A DNA stretch of 64,000 nucleotides. Source: Pseudomonas sp. BGr12. GTDB taxonomy: Bacteria; Pseudomonadota; Gammaproteobacteria; Pseudomonadales; Pseudomonadaceae. Under the pieces are notes generated by a model. The model saw only the letters and a list, made by a program, of their open reading frames with translations, was not told where the DNA came from and searched no databases. Position 1 is the first letter of the stretch. Every line of letters starts with the position of its first letter. Below, piece by piece: positions 8,812 to 19,821 of this stretch. The translations under genes were made by a program, and so were the position numbers. The stretch spans positions 1 to 64,000 of the forward strand of contig NZ_JALRNF010000023.1 of NCBI RefSeq assembly GCF_030272895.1. The letters are read 5' to 3'.

Positions 8812-10143
8812 TCAGGCTGCCGACTGCACCCCGGCCCCGGCCTTCAGCGCGCCCCGGCTGGCAAACACCATCATCGCCACCGCCGCCACCGCACCCGGTA
8901 CCGCAAAGGCCATGAAGTTCAGCGCCAGCGGCAATTGGATGCCCAGCAGCATTCCTCCCAACAGCGGCCCGACAATCGCCCCGCTACGTCCGATCCCCGA
9001 GGCCCAGCCAAGCCCGGTGGAACGAATGCCCATCGGGTAGTACTGGGCCACGCAGGCGTAGGCCAGGATTTGCGTACCGATCGTGGTCGCCCCGGCAATG
9101 GCGATCAACAGGTACAGCACTGGCGTCGGGCTCTTGAAACCCAGCAGGCTGATCGACAGCGCGGCGATGGCGAAGAACACCACCAGTACCCGATCGAGCC
9201 TGAAGCGGTCACCGATCCAGCCACCGCCTACCGCGCCAAAGATCGCCCCGAAGTTGAGCACCAGCAGGAACGCCAGGCTCGAACCCAGGCCGTAACCGGC
9301 GTTGTTCATCAGTTTCGGCAACCAGGAGTTGAGGGCGTAGACCATCAACAGGCAGCAGAAGAACGCCACCCAGAGCATCAGCGTGCTCAGCGCCCGGCCC
9401 TCGCGAAACAGCTGCGGCACCGAGCCACCCTGGGCGACGCCGGTCAGCACTTCCAGGCGATCGCCGGCCTGCGGCTGGTAGCTGGGCTCCACCCGCTGCA
9501 GCAACTGGCCGGCTTGCTCGGTACGGCCCTGGCGCACCAGAAAGCCCAGGGACTCGGGCAAAAAACGCAGGATCAACGGCAGCACCAGCAAGGGGATGAC
9601 CGCCACATAGAACACCGACTGCCAGCCGAACGCCGGCAACAGCAGCATGCCCAGGCCCGCCGAGAGCATGCCGCCCACCGAGTAGCCGCTGAACATGATC
9701 GCCACCAGGGTGCTGCGCATGCGCTTGGGCGCGTATTCGTTCATCAGTGCCACGACGTTGGGCATCACCCCGCCGATCCCGAGCCCCGCCAGGAAGCGAC
9801 AGATTCCGAATTCCGTGGGGTTGCGGGCAAAGCCGTTGAGCACGGTGAAACCGCTGAACAGGATCACGCAGATCATGATGGCTTTCTTGCGCCCGATCCG
9901 GTCCGACAGCGGGCCGAACACCAGGGCCCCGAACATCATGCCGAACAGTGCATAGCTGCCCAGGGCGCCAGCCTGCAGCGGGGTCATGCCCCACTCTTGC
10001 ATCAACGCCGGCAGTACCACGCCATAGATGACCAGGTCGTAGCCGTCGAAGATGATGATCAGCGCGCACCAGAACAGCACACGCCAGTGAAAGGAATTGA
10101 ACTTCGCCTGATCGACCAGGCTATTGATATCGATCGTTCGCAT
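8812..10143 (-). CDS. benK: Benzoate MFS transporter (aromatic acid:H+ symporter)
   Basis: 443-residue inner-membrane transporter of the AAHS branch of the major facilitator superfamily. Twelve hydrophobic segments can be traced; the family marker after TM2 (FGPLSDRIGRKKA) and the DGYDLVIYG motif in TM1 are present. It is preceded by two BenR-like sites and followed by the porin gene, so the pair forms an uptake unit for benzoate. The name benK rests on context plus family. Confidence 0.9.
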   Translation of the reverse strand: MRTIDINSLVDQAKFNSFHWRVLFWCALIIIFDGYDLVIYGVVLPALMQEWGMTPLQAGALGSYALFGMMFGALVFGPLSDRIGRKKAIMICVILFSGFTVLNGFARNPTEFGICRFLAGLGIGGVMPNVVALMNEYAPKRMRSTLVAIMFSGYSVGGMLSAGLGMLLLPAFGWQSVFYVAVIPLLVLPLILRFLPESLGFLVRQGRTEQAGQLLQRVEPSYQPQAGDRLEVLTGVAQGGSVPQLFREGRALSTLMLWVAFFCCLLMVYALNSWLPKLMNNAGYGLGSSLAFLLVLNFGAIFGAVGGGWIGDRFRLDRVLVVFFAIAALSISLLGFKSPTPVLYLLIAIAGATTIGTQILAYACVAQYYPMGIRSTGLGWASGIGRSGAIVGPLLGGMLLGIQLPLALNFMAFAVPGAVAAVAMMVFASRGALKAGAGVQSAA

Positions 10144-10240
10144 GAGGCGTGTCTCTTTTGTTGTTGTTATCCGAACCTGGGGGGCGAACCTGCCGGGCAG
10201 GGTTCGCAGCCTCAGGTTAGGAGCAGTGCAAAAGAGCCAA

Positions 10241-10276
10241 TAGCCGTTTCCTGCGAATCGCTATCCAGTTTGCGCA
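10241..10276 (-). promoter_or_regulatory. Tandem BenR/XylS-like sites in front of benK
   Basis: On the minus strand: TGCG-N6-GGATA (10276-10262; first four bases tgcg) followed by CGCA-N6-GGCTA (10255-10241), 21 bases apart. They follow the stop of the second regulator and precede benK, copying the arrangement at benA with weaker matches. This suggests control by either XylS-type regulator. Confidence 0.7.
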
Positions 10277-10291
10277 ACGCAGGACAGAGGG

Positions 10292-11248
10292 TCAGCGGTA
10301 GCGCTTGAAGGTGACCGAAGGCAGCTCGCCGAAGCGCTGGCGGTAGCTTTCGGCAAAGCGTCCCAGGTGCAGGAAGCCATAGTCCAGGGCGATCTCGGTG
10401 ACATTGCGCACCGGGCTGGCCGGGTCCTGCAGGGCTGCATGGATTCGCTCCAGCTTGCGCTGGCGCACATAGCCTTTGGGCGACTGGCCGGCATGGCGCT
10501 CGAACAGTGAATACAGCGTGCGCTCACTGACCCGCGCCACCTCCATCAACTGGGTGACGCTGATGTCCTGCTGCAAATGGCTGTCGATGTACTCCGCCAG
10601 TTGCTCGAACGAATGCATCTGTACCGCCGGCTCGCCGCGCTGGACATTGTTGCCGAGCAGGCTGAGCAGCTTGCTGGCGACGATGCGCCCATAGTGCTCT
10701 TGCACCTGCGGCAACGAGTCGACGGATTCGGCTTCGGCGCAGATCAGCCCAAGCAGGCCGATAAAGCCTTCCAGCTCACCGGTGACATGACGCGCGCTGG
10801 TGAAGCGGATACCGCCATCGGGCACCTGCCAGCGTTGTTCCACACAGGCTTGTTCCAGCAACCCCACCGGCAGCTTGAGAATGAATTTCTCGCAGTCGGC
10901 CGAATAGGTCAGGTCGACCGGATCGTCCGGGTTGATCAGCAACAGTTCACCGGGCACATAGTGGTGTTCGTTGCCACGAAAACTGGACAGGCAATGCCCC
11001 TGGAGCAGGATCTGCAAGTGAAACAGGGTGCCCAACGCCGGCGAGGTGATCCGCGCCTTGCCCCCGTAGCTCAGGCGACACAGGTCGAGGCTGGCGAACT
11101 TGCGATGATTGATGCTGGCCTGCAGGTCACCGGTCCTGGGCAGGCGCAGGCTGTGACCACCGACATGCTGGTTGACGTATTCGGACACGGCATAAGGATC
11201 GGCGCGCTCAAACACGCAGCTGCGCTCGCTCAACAGGTGGCTGCTCAC
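10292..11248 (-). CDS. Second AraC/XylS-family regulator (BenR paralogue)
   Basis: 318 residues, the same length as benR and alike throughout: both start with the SERSxVFxRADPYAVS pattern, share FHLQILLxGH and ADCEKFILKLP, and end in a double helix-turn-helix (SERTLYSLFERHAG, VTEIALDYGFLHLGRF). The start is a GTG at 11248, chosen by alignment with benR. It sits upstream of benK-benF as benR sits upstream of benA, so it probably controls uptake genes; effector unknown. An intact ATAC-N7-GTAT dyad lies about 115 bases upstream of its start. Confidence 0.85.
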   Translation of the reverse strand: MSSHLLSERSCVFERADPYAVSEYVNQHVGGHSLRLPRTGDLQASINHRKFASLDLCRLSYGGKARITSPALGTLFHLQILLQGHCLSSFRGNEHHYVPGELLLINPDDPVDLTYSADCEKFILKLPVGLLEQACVEQRWQVPDGGIRFTSARHVTGELEGFIGLLGLICAEAESVDSLPQVQEHYGRIVASKLLSLLGNNVQRGEPAVQMHSFEQLAEYIDSHLQQDISVTQLMEVARVSERTLYSLFERHAGQSPKGYVRQRKLERIHAALQDPASPVRNVTEIALDYGFLHLGRFAESYRQRFGELPSVTFKRYR

Positions 11249-11361
11249 GGGCTGCCCTCTTTTTGTTCTTGCTGGAGGATATCCACAGGGTCTGGTTATC
11301 CACAGGGTATGAGCTTGCGTCAGCAATGGCAGGCAGTCCAATATCTGTTGGGTCGGAAACA

Positions 11362-11376
11362 ATACCTTTTAGGTAT
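11362..11376. promoter_or_regulatory. ATAC-N7-GTAT dyad, CatR/BenM/CatM-type operator
   Basis: The sequence ATACCTTTTAGGTAT is an exact match to the recognition dyad of the CatR/CatM/BenM LysR subgroup. It lies immediately before the remnant of a LysR gene of this very group (11378 onward), the normal place for the auto-operator. It is also upstream of the XylS-like regulator gene on the other strand. Confidence 0.7.
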
Positions 11377-11377
11377 C

Positions 11378-11435
11378 ATTGAGCTGCGCCATCTGAATTA
11401 CTTCCGGGAGCTCGCGCAGACCCTGGGTGTGGTGT
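11378..11435 (+). pseudogene. 5' remnant of a CatR-like LysR regulator
   Basis: Reading from ATT at 11378 the frame gives I-ELRHLNYFRELAQTL, which closely follows the start of CatR/BenM proteins (M-ELRHLRYF-x2-LA-x-TL). The similarity stops after about 16 codons, where the expected helix-turn-helix (NFTRAAELL...) is missing, and the start codon reads ATT. Together with the dyad just upstream, this is best read as the leftover 5' end of a catR gene that bordered the cluster before rearrangement. Confidence 0.6.
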
Positions 11436-11501
11436 CTCCCTTCTGCTTCGCCATAAAAAGTGACACAGCTCGAACGACTCGGGGCCATAACCACCTTCGA
11501 G

Positions 11502-11536
11502 AAAAAGCCCCCGAAAATCAGTGATTCGCGAGGGCT
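11502..11536 (-). terminator. Terminator after katG
   Basis: On the minus strand an AAGCCCTCG / CGGGGGCTT stem is followed by a T run. It lies about 66 bases after the katG stop. The rest of 11249-11602 holds only the regulator's promoter region and the catR remnant. Confidence 0.6.
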
Positions 11537-11602
11537 TCACAGGTGTTTAGCAGCGAGAGGGCCCTTCACACGGGGCTCTCAAACACCGACTTGAGCGTTC
11601 GA

Positions 11603-14281
<2,679 letters not shown>

Positions 14282-15283
14282 ATGACCTTACGCGAACTCC
14301 GTTATCTCGTCGCGCTGGCGGAGCACCGTCACTTCGGCCGTGCCGCCGACGCCTGTCATGTCACTCAATCCACGTTGTCCACTCAATTGCGCAAGCTGGA
14401 GAACTACCTTGGCCAGGTGTTGGTGGACCGCAACGCCAAGAAATTCACCCTCACGCCCAGTGGAGAGCAGATCGTCGAGCGCGCACGGCATATCCTTGCC
14501 GAAGCCGACACCATTCTTGCCCTGACCCGTGCGCGCCGTGACCCGCTGGAAGGCATTCTTACCCTGGGCATCATCCCGACCTTGGCGCCCTATTACTTGC
14601 CGCATCTATTGGAGGCCGTAGAAGCCGCCCATCCCAAATTGCAGTTGGTAATACAGGAGAGCTTTACCGCTGACTTGTGCGAGCGGCTCAACGATCAGTC
14701 CATCGACAGCGCATTGCTGGCACTCCCTCGGCCGCTCTATCAGACGATGTCGGGGTCTGCGGAGTGTCTGCGATGCGAAGCGGCCGTGCAGGGTGGGCCG
14801 CGACTGCTCGATCCTGAAGCCTATGATGAGCGTGTGCTGTTCGATGAGCCTTTTTGGGCGGCACTGCCGTTGGGGCATAAGCTTGGCGCCGGCACCGATG
14901 TGGCGGTCGAGGCATTGAGCGAGCTGAAGTTGTTGCTGCTCACCGATGGTCATTGTCTGCGTGGGCAGGCTCTGCAAGCATGCGGCATGAGTGAGGTTCA
15001 GGCAGGTGACTCGGCGGACTGCCGGGCCACCAGCCTGGAAACCCTGCAACATCTGGTCGCCGCCGGTCGTGGTTGTACGTTGCTGCCAGCCTTGGCGGCC
15101 ATCAATGCCGACAGCGCACGATTGACCGTGAAGCCGTTGCGTGGTGATGAACATCGGCGCATCGGGCTGGTATGGCGTCGGACCCATCCGCGCGCGCAAG
15201 AGTTCGACCTGTTAGCTACGACGCTCAAGCGCACAGCCCCCGCCGGTACAAAGCCCTGGCAGCAAGCCAACCCCTGGATTTAG
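14282..15283 (+). CDS. oxyR: OxyR-type peroxide-sensing LysR regulator with an internal insertion
   Basis: LysR regulator controlling peroxide defence. The N-terminal helix-turn-helix (HFGRAADACHVTQSTLSTQL) and the redox pair Cys225/Cys234 in DGHCLRGQALQAC match OxyR Cys199/Cys208 of E. coli, followed by the OxyR signature ATSLETL. I chose the second ATG because the AAGGA ribosome site is then 8 bases away. About 23 extra residues (153-175, with Cys162 and Cys165) sit between ALPRPL and LDPEAYDERVLFDEPFW, where OxyR proteins normally run on directly. The last codons and stop lie inside a transposon-type end at 15275, so the true C-terminus may have been altered. Confidence 0.88.
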   Translation: MTLRELRYLVALAEHRHFGRAADACHVTQSTLSTQLRKLENYLGQVLVDRNAKKFTLTPSGEQIVERARHILAEADTILALTRARRDPLEGILTLGIIPTLAPYYLPHLLEAVEAAHPKLQLVIQESFTADLCERLNDQSIDSALLALPRPLYQTMSGSAECLRCEAAVQGGPRLLDPEAYDERVLFDEPFWAALPLGHKLGAGTDVAVEALSELKLLLLTDGHCLRGQALQACGMSEVQAGDSADCRATSLETLQHLVAAGRGCTLLPALAAINADSARLTVKPLRGDEHRRIGLVWRRTHPRAQEFDLLATTLKRTAPAGTKPWQQANPWI

Positions 15284-15380
15284 AGAATTAAAACTGTCGC
15301 AGGAGGGTCAAGAATTTCGCGGTCTGCAGCCTCGTTGAGAGAAATCGCAAAACTGTCGCGATTACCCAAAATGCCGGGGT
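15275..15380 (+). repeat. Solo left end of a Tn7-like element
   Basis: Starting TGGATTTAGAGAATTAAAAC, this matches the left end at 22535 over about 100 bases, including the second AAAACTGTCGC repeat 72 bases in (15347-15359) and the CTGCAGCCTC block. No matching right end was found between here and 22535, and the six bases before it (aacccc) do not match the AATCTG duplication. It is a relic of a related element or of a partial duplication. The rest of 15284-15539 shows no gene. Confidence 0.75.
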
Positions 15381-15539
15381 GAATCGCTGGAAGGCCAGAC
15401 AGGGGAGCTACTTTTTCAACAGAATCGACCCATAGCAGCCAGTCGGCACAATAGTTTTCAACCGATCGCCAAAACAATATGGCTGCTTCACCCAACCCCT
15501 TCTCGTATCATCAGCGCCTCCGAATCTGGAACGAACTGT

Positions 15540-16508
15540 GTGAAATCGCCAACTGAAAAAGCTCCGGCCGCCCCTGATGGGACGAAGTGGGACGTAGGCG
15601 AGGCTGTCAATCAGCTCTCGTGGGACGACTTGCGCATCATCAAGACGCTCAGTGATTGCGGCAATCGTTCGGCTACGGCCAAGAAGCTTGGCATCAATGT
15701 ATCCACCGTTTCGCGCCGAGTTGCTCAAGTTGAGCGAACGCTCGGCATCGCGCTGTTCGATCACCGCAAATCAGGGTATCTGCTCACCGCCGAGGGTGCT
15801 GAATTGCGAGCACTCGCCGAGCGAGTGGAGCTGGATATCGTCAGCGTCACGCGGCGTGTTTCACGTTCAGGCCAAGGCCCCCTCGGGAAACTTAGAATTA
15901 CCACCAGCGACTCGCTGCTGCTGTACTTCTTCACCCCCATCATCGCGGACTTCAAGGCCCTGAACGAGGGGATCACCATCGAGGTACTGGTGGGCAATGA
16001 AACCCTTAGCCTCGCCCGGGATGAATCGGATATCGCGATTCGAGCGACGAGAAAACCTGCAGAAAGCCTGGTGGGACGTAAACTGGCGAACATTGCCTGG
16101 GCACCTTACTGCTGCGCCAAGCAGATGACGGCCTTGCCCCTTTTCGAAGAGGGCCAGGCATGGGTGTCATACTCCTCAGCGCTCTGCGGTTTGAAGGCGA
16201 CAAGCTATGTCGAAAGCAGAGTCGCTGCTGAGCACATAGCGTACCGCACCGATTCTGTTGCAGCAGCAAGCACTGCAATCGCGGCGGGTCTGGGATTTGG
16301 ATTCCTTCCCTGCATGTTGGGCGACATAACCCCAGGGTTGGTACGCGCCGGCCCGGTGGTGCCAGAGCTTCAGGATGAGTTGTGGCTACTGACTCACCAG
16401 GACATTCGAAAGTCGTGGCGGGTCAAAGCATTCATGACCTTCTGCGCCGCTGCCGTGGCCAGTCAAAAGCCCTTGGTCGAGGGGCAATTGATACTCCCGG
16501 CCACCTAG
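15540..16508 (+). CDS. LysR-family regulator
   Basis: 322-residue LysR-type regulator with a GTG start. The helix-turn-helix is at about residues 35-75 (GNRSATAKKLGINVSTVSRR), followed by a substrate-binding domain (LRITTSDSLLLYFFTP and DIAIRATR). It is at the head of an accessory group of oxidative and hydrolytic genes and is the likely local regulator, acting on the RidA-like gene or the 17.2 kb promoter. Effector unknown. Confidence 0.82.
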   Translation: MKSPTEKAPAAPDGTKWDVGEAVNQLSWDDLRIIKTLSDCGNRSATAKKLGINVSTVSRRVAQVERTLGIALFDHRKSGYLLTAEGAELRALAERVELDIVSVTRRVSRSGQGPLGKLRITTSDSLLLYFFTPIIADFKALNEGITIEVLVGNETLSLARDESDIAIRATRKPAESLVGRKLANIAWAPYCCAKQMTALPLFEEGQAWVSYSSALCGLKATSYVESRVAAEHIAYRTDSVAAASTAIAAGLGFGFLPCMLGDITPGLVRAGPVVPELQDELWLLTHQDIRKSWRVKAFMTFCAAAVASQKPLVEGQLILPAT

Positions 16509-16528
16509 ATCGCAACCGGGAGTGCAGC

Positions 16529-16990
16529 TCAGATGTCTCGGGCGCCAATCACCGCCTTGCACACGATCTCAATCAGCTGCGGACGCTGGGCAAGTCTCGA
16601 CACCCCAATGATATTGCTCGCGCACTGAGGCCGCTCAGTGCCATAGGCCGCCTTGCGCACTTTGCCGACCACCGCGAATGCCGCGTCCATATCCAGCACA
16701 TAAAGCGTTTCCTCGACAACATCTTGCATAGTTGCACCATACAAGGCGAGCAGCTTCGAAATGTTGTCGTAAGAGACCCGCATCTGCTCTCCCATCGAAG
16801 AGAAATCACTGGGCTTACCGTCGGCGTTCAGCGGCGCCGGGGCTACCAGATGACCTTCCTCATCATGGTTGAATTGACCTGATACGTAGATCTCGTTCCC
16901 TACCCGCCGTGCCTGCGGATAGCCATACGCCTCCTCCCAGGAAACGCCCCAGTAGGCGGTCTGCTTGTTGAACGGTTGTGAAGCTGCCAT
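16529..16990 (-). CDS. RidA/YjgF-family protein
   Basis: 153-residue protein of the RidA (reactive imine deaminase) family. The start ATG at 16990 has an AGGAGA site five bases upstream; the longer frame is not supported. Typical features are YVSGQFNHDEEGHLV, MGEQMRVSYDNI and the C-terminal IEIVCKAVIG. In the canonical family an Arg near the C-terminus binds the substrate carboxylate; here the region reads RPQCASNIIGVSRL. Faces the following hydrolase gene across a 259-base divergent region. Confidence 0.82.
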   Translation of the reverse strand: MAASQPFNKQTAYWGVSWEEAYGYPQARRVGNEIYVSGQFNHDEEGHLVAPAPLNADGKPSDFSSMGEQMRVSYDNISKLLALYGATMQDVVEETLYVLDMDAAFAVVGKVRKAAYGTERPQCASNIIGVSRLAQRPQLIEIVCKAVIGARDI

Positions 16991-17249
16991 TGCATTCTCC
17001 TGCACATGACGGACCGGCTTGATCCGAATGGAAAGGCGAATGCTAGCAGCGTGGCTGCGTATTCCATGGCGCAAAAATGAGCCGGTAGAGGCGCAAAAGT
17101 GCGCCACCGACAGGCGCTTTGTTTCGTTATCTTTTGCTCGTCCTCAAGCAATGACGCTGAGGCGAGCACTCGTGGCTACGGTGATGCCTGCAACGTGCGG
17201 GCCCCGAAACGGGTGCGATTGAACTTCATCAAACTGAAAGGAAACAACA

Positions 17250-17936
17250 ATGAGCAATCCTAAGACTGAAGTCCTGACCCCGCTTAACAGCCAACTGATC
17301 TTCATCGATCAGCAGCCACAGATGGCCTTCGGCGTTCAGAGCATTGATCGGCAAACACTCAAGAACAACACCGTTGGCCTGGCCAAGGCCGCGAAGATTT
17401 TTAATATCCCCACCACCTTCACCACGGTCGAGACACACAGCTTCTCAGGCCACACCTACCCCGAGCTGCTCGCTGTGTTCCCGGACGCCCCGCTGCTGGA
17501 GCGCACCTCGATGAACTCCTGGGATGACCAGAAGGTGCGTGACGCACTCAAGCGAAATGGCCGCAACAAGATCATCGTCTCCGGCTTGTGGACCGAGGTC
17601 TGCAACGCCACCTTCGCCCTGTCGGCAATGAACGATGCCGGCTATGAAATCTATATGGTCGCAGACGCCTCCGGCGGCACCACCAAGGAAGCCCACGATT
17701 ACGCCATGCAGCGCATGATCCAGGCCGGCGTGGTGCCGGTGACCTGGCAGCAGGTGCTGCTGGAATGGCAACGGGACTGGAAGAACCGCGACACCTACGA
17801 CGCCGTAATGGAACTGGTAAAGGAACATTCTGGCGCATATGGCATGGGCGTCGACTACGCCTACACCATGGTGCACAAGGCGCCTGAGCGCGTTCAGCAT
17901 GGCCCCACCTTGGCGCCTGTCGCTGCATCTGTCTGA
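17250..17936 (+). CDS. Isochorismatase-like cysteine hydrolase (YcaC type)
   Basis: 228-residue hydrolase of the cysteine hydrolase superfamily. The expected triad positions are seen: Asp in FIDQQPQMAF, a Lys in the NGRNKIIVSG strand and the nucleophile Cys in GLWTEVCNATF. The C-terminal AGVVPVTWQQVLLEWQRDW block is the YcaC-type pattern. It opens a plus-strand run that continues with ohr and an esterase. Substrate unknown. Confidence 0.85.
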   Translation: MSNPKTEVLTPLNSQLIFIDQQPQMAFGVQSIDRQTLKNNTVGLAKAAKIFNIPTTFTTVETHSFSGHTYPELLAVFPDAPLLERTSMNSWDDQKVRDALKRNGRNKIIVSGLWTEVCNATFALSAMNDAGYEIYMVADASGGTTKEAHDYAMQRMIQAGVVPVTWQQVLLEWQRDWKNRDTYDAVMELVKEHSGAYGMGVDYAYTMVHKAPERVQHGPTLAPVAASV

Positions 17937-18109
17937 GCCATCGCCAGCCCCTGCCCTGGGGGCTGTTTACAGACTTGCGAAGGGTGCGCAGTCGACTGAA
18001 CCGAGTCAACGAGCCTGGCCTGGAACCTCTGGGGGTTTCCAGTGCCCAGCGCTGTTCGGGTCAGGCGCTCGCATCCTGTTCCCGAAGACATTCAAAAGTA
18101 AGGAAAGCC

Positions 18110-18529
18110 ATGAAAGTTCTCTACACCGCAGTCGCAACCGCAACCGGTGGTCGTGATGGCCGAGCCATCTCCAGCGACAAGAACCTCGACGTGAAACTGT
18201 CCACTCCGAAGGAATTGGGCGGTGCCGGTGGTGATGCCACCAACCCTGAGCAACTGTTCGCCGCGGGTTACTCGGCCTGCTTCATCGGTGCACTGAAGTT
18301 CGTCGCCAGCCAGAGCAAACGCAGCATGCCCGCCGACGCCTCGATCACTGCGCGGGTCGGCATTGGCCAGATCCCAGGCGGCTTTGGCCTGGATATCGAT
18401 CTGAACATCAACCTGCCAGGCCTGGAGCAAGCCGATGCACAAGCGTTGGTGGAGGCGGCCCACCAAGTGTGCCCGTACTCCAACGCAACCCGTGGCAACG
18501 TCGATGTCCGTCTGCACGTCACCGTCTAA
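18110..18529 (+). CDS. ohr: Organic hydroperoxide resistance protein (OsmC/Ohr family)
   Basis: 139-residue thiol peroxidase that reduces organic hydroperoxides. The two catalytic cysteines appear in GYSACFIGAL and HQVCPYSNATRGN, and the start MKVLYTAVATATGGR is characteristic of Ohr rather than OsmC. The ATG at 18110 has AAGGAA just upstream; the longer open frame is not used. It lies 173 bases after the hydrolase and 32 before the esterase. Confidence 0.93.
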   Translation: MKVLYTAVATATGGRDGRAISSDKNLDVKLSTPKELGGAGGDATNPEQLFAAGYSACFIGALKFVASQSKRSMPADASITARVGIGQIPGGFGLDIDLNINLPGLEQADAQALVEAAHQVCPYSNATRGNVDVRLHVTV

Positions 18530-18561
18530 CTTCCCGCCTCACCAGAAACAGGAGATATGAA

Positions 18562-19575
18562 TTGAACGTTTTGACCAAAGCACTCGTTGGCTCGCTCCTT
18601 GCCTTGTCGATCGGTAACGCATTCGCTGACTCTGGCGTCGAACACAACACCCAGGCATTCCTCGATGTTCTGAACTCAGGCAGTGGTAAACCCATCGAGC
18701 AGCTTTCGCCGAAGGACGCCCGCGCGGTACTGACCGGCGCTCAGGCCGGGGTAAAACTGACACTGCCCGAGGCGGATGTCAGCGAGAAGACCATCACCGT
18801 CGACGGCCAGGACATCAGCTTGACCATCGTGCGTCCGGCGGGTGTGAAGGGGACCTTGCCTGTGTTCATGTACTTCCACGGCGGTGGCTGGGTGCTCGGC
18901 GACTTCCCGACCCATGAGCGCCTGGTGCGTGATCTGGTCGTCGGGTCCGGGGCGGTGGCGGTGTTCGTCAATTACACCCCGTCCCCTGAAGCGCACTACC
19001 CGACAGCGATCAACCAGGCCTACGGGGCAACCAAATGGGTGGCCGAGCACGGCAAGGAAATCAATGTCGACGGTAAGCGCCTGGCTGTAGCAGGCAACAG
19101 CGTCGGCGGCAACATGGCAGCCGTGGTCAGCCTGATGGCCAAGGATAAAGGTACCCCGGCCATTAAGTACCAGGTGCTGCTATGGCCAGTGACCGACGCC
19201 AACTTCGAGACAGCGTCGTACAACCAGTACGCCGAGGGGCACTTCCTCACCAAGAACATGATGAAGTGGTTCTGGGACAACTACACCACCGACCCCAAGC
19301 AACGTGCCGAGATCTACGCCTCGCCGCTGCGCGCTACCACTGAGCAGTTGAAAGGCCTGCCGCCAGCACTGGTCCAGACCGCGAGTGCCGATGTGCTGCG
19401 TGACGAAGGGGAAGCCTACGCTCGCAAACTGGACCAAGCCGGCGTTCCGGTCACTGCGGTGCGCTACAACGGCATGATCCATGACTACGGCTTGCTGAAC
19501 GTGGTCAGCCAGGTTCCGGCGGTACGCTCTGCAATGCTGCAGGCTTGCGAAGCGCTGAAGGTTCATTTGAAGTGA
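18562..19575 (+). CDS. Exported alpha/beta hydrolase (HSL-type esterase)
   Basis: 337-residue esterase of the hormone-sensitive-lipase group. The oxyanion motif HGGGW, the nucleophile elbow GNSVGG, the Asp in SADVLRDEG and the His in GMIHDYG form the complete catalytic set. A signal peptide precedes it (LVGSLLALSIGNAFA). The start must be TTG at 18562: an AGGAG lies seven bases upstream, and the nearby ATG reads straight into a stop. Part of the Ohr-containing group. Substrate unknown. Confidence 0.87.
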   Translation: MNVLTKALVGSLLALSIGNAFADSGVEHNTQAFLDVLNSGSGKPIEQLSPKDARAVLTGAQAGVKLTLPEADVSEKTITVDGQDISLTIVRPAGVKGTLPVFMYFHGGGWVLGDFPTHERLVRDLVVGSGAVAVFVNYTPSPEAHYPTAINQAYGATKWVAEHGKEINVDGKRLAVAGNSVGGNMAAVVSLMAKDKGTPAIKYQVLLWPVTDANFETASYNQYAEGHFLTKNMMKWFWDNYTTDPKQRAEIYASPLRATTEQLKGLPPALVQTASADVLRDEGEAYARKLDQAGVPVTAVRYNGMIHDYGLLNVVSQVPAVRSAMLQACEALKVHLK

Positions 19576-19603
19576 CGCCCACTCAAGACCGGAGATGTAT
19601 GCC

Positions 19604-19705
19604 ATGGAAGATGACATCGAAGGCCTGGCTGCGCTGTGCTCCAACCACATCCCGGACTACCGCAACCTGATGACCAGCTACAACGCCTTCAACGCCAACA
19701 AGTAA
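19604..19705 (+). CDS. Small ORF, possibly the 3' end of a lost gene
   Basis: A 33-codon frame (36 if the ATG at 19595 is used) follows the esterase by 28 bases, with GGAG upstream. It reads MEDDIEGLAALCSNHIPDYR... and ends in YNAFNANK. It could be a true small protein or the remnant of a larger enzyme. I do not recognise it. The rest of the gap to 19821 shows nothing else. Confidence 0.35.
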   Translation: MEDDIEGLAALCSNHIPDYRNLMTSYNAFNANK

Positions 19706-19821
19706 GCCGACCGCCCCGGGCACCGCCAGTCGGTACCCGCTATGGGTAGCACCCCCATCGCAATCTCCGCCCGTCCGCCATTGCACGGTGGATGCGGGCA
19801 AGCTCATCCCAAGGAACGTCG

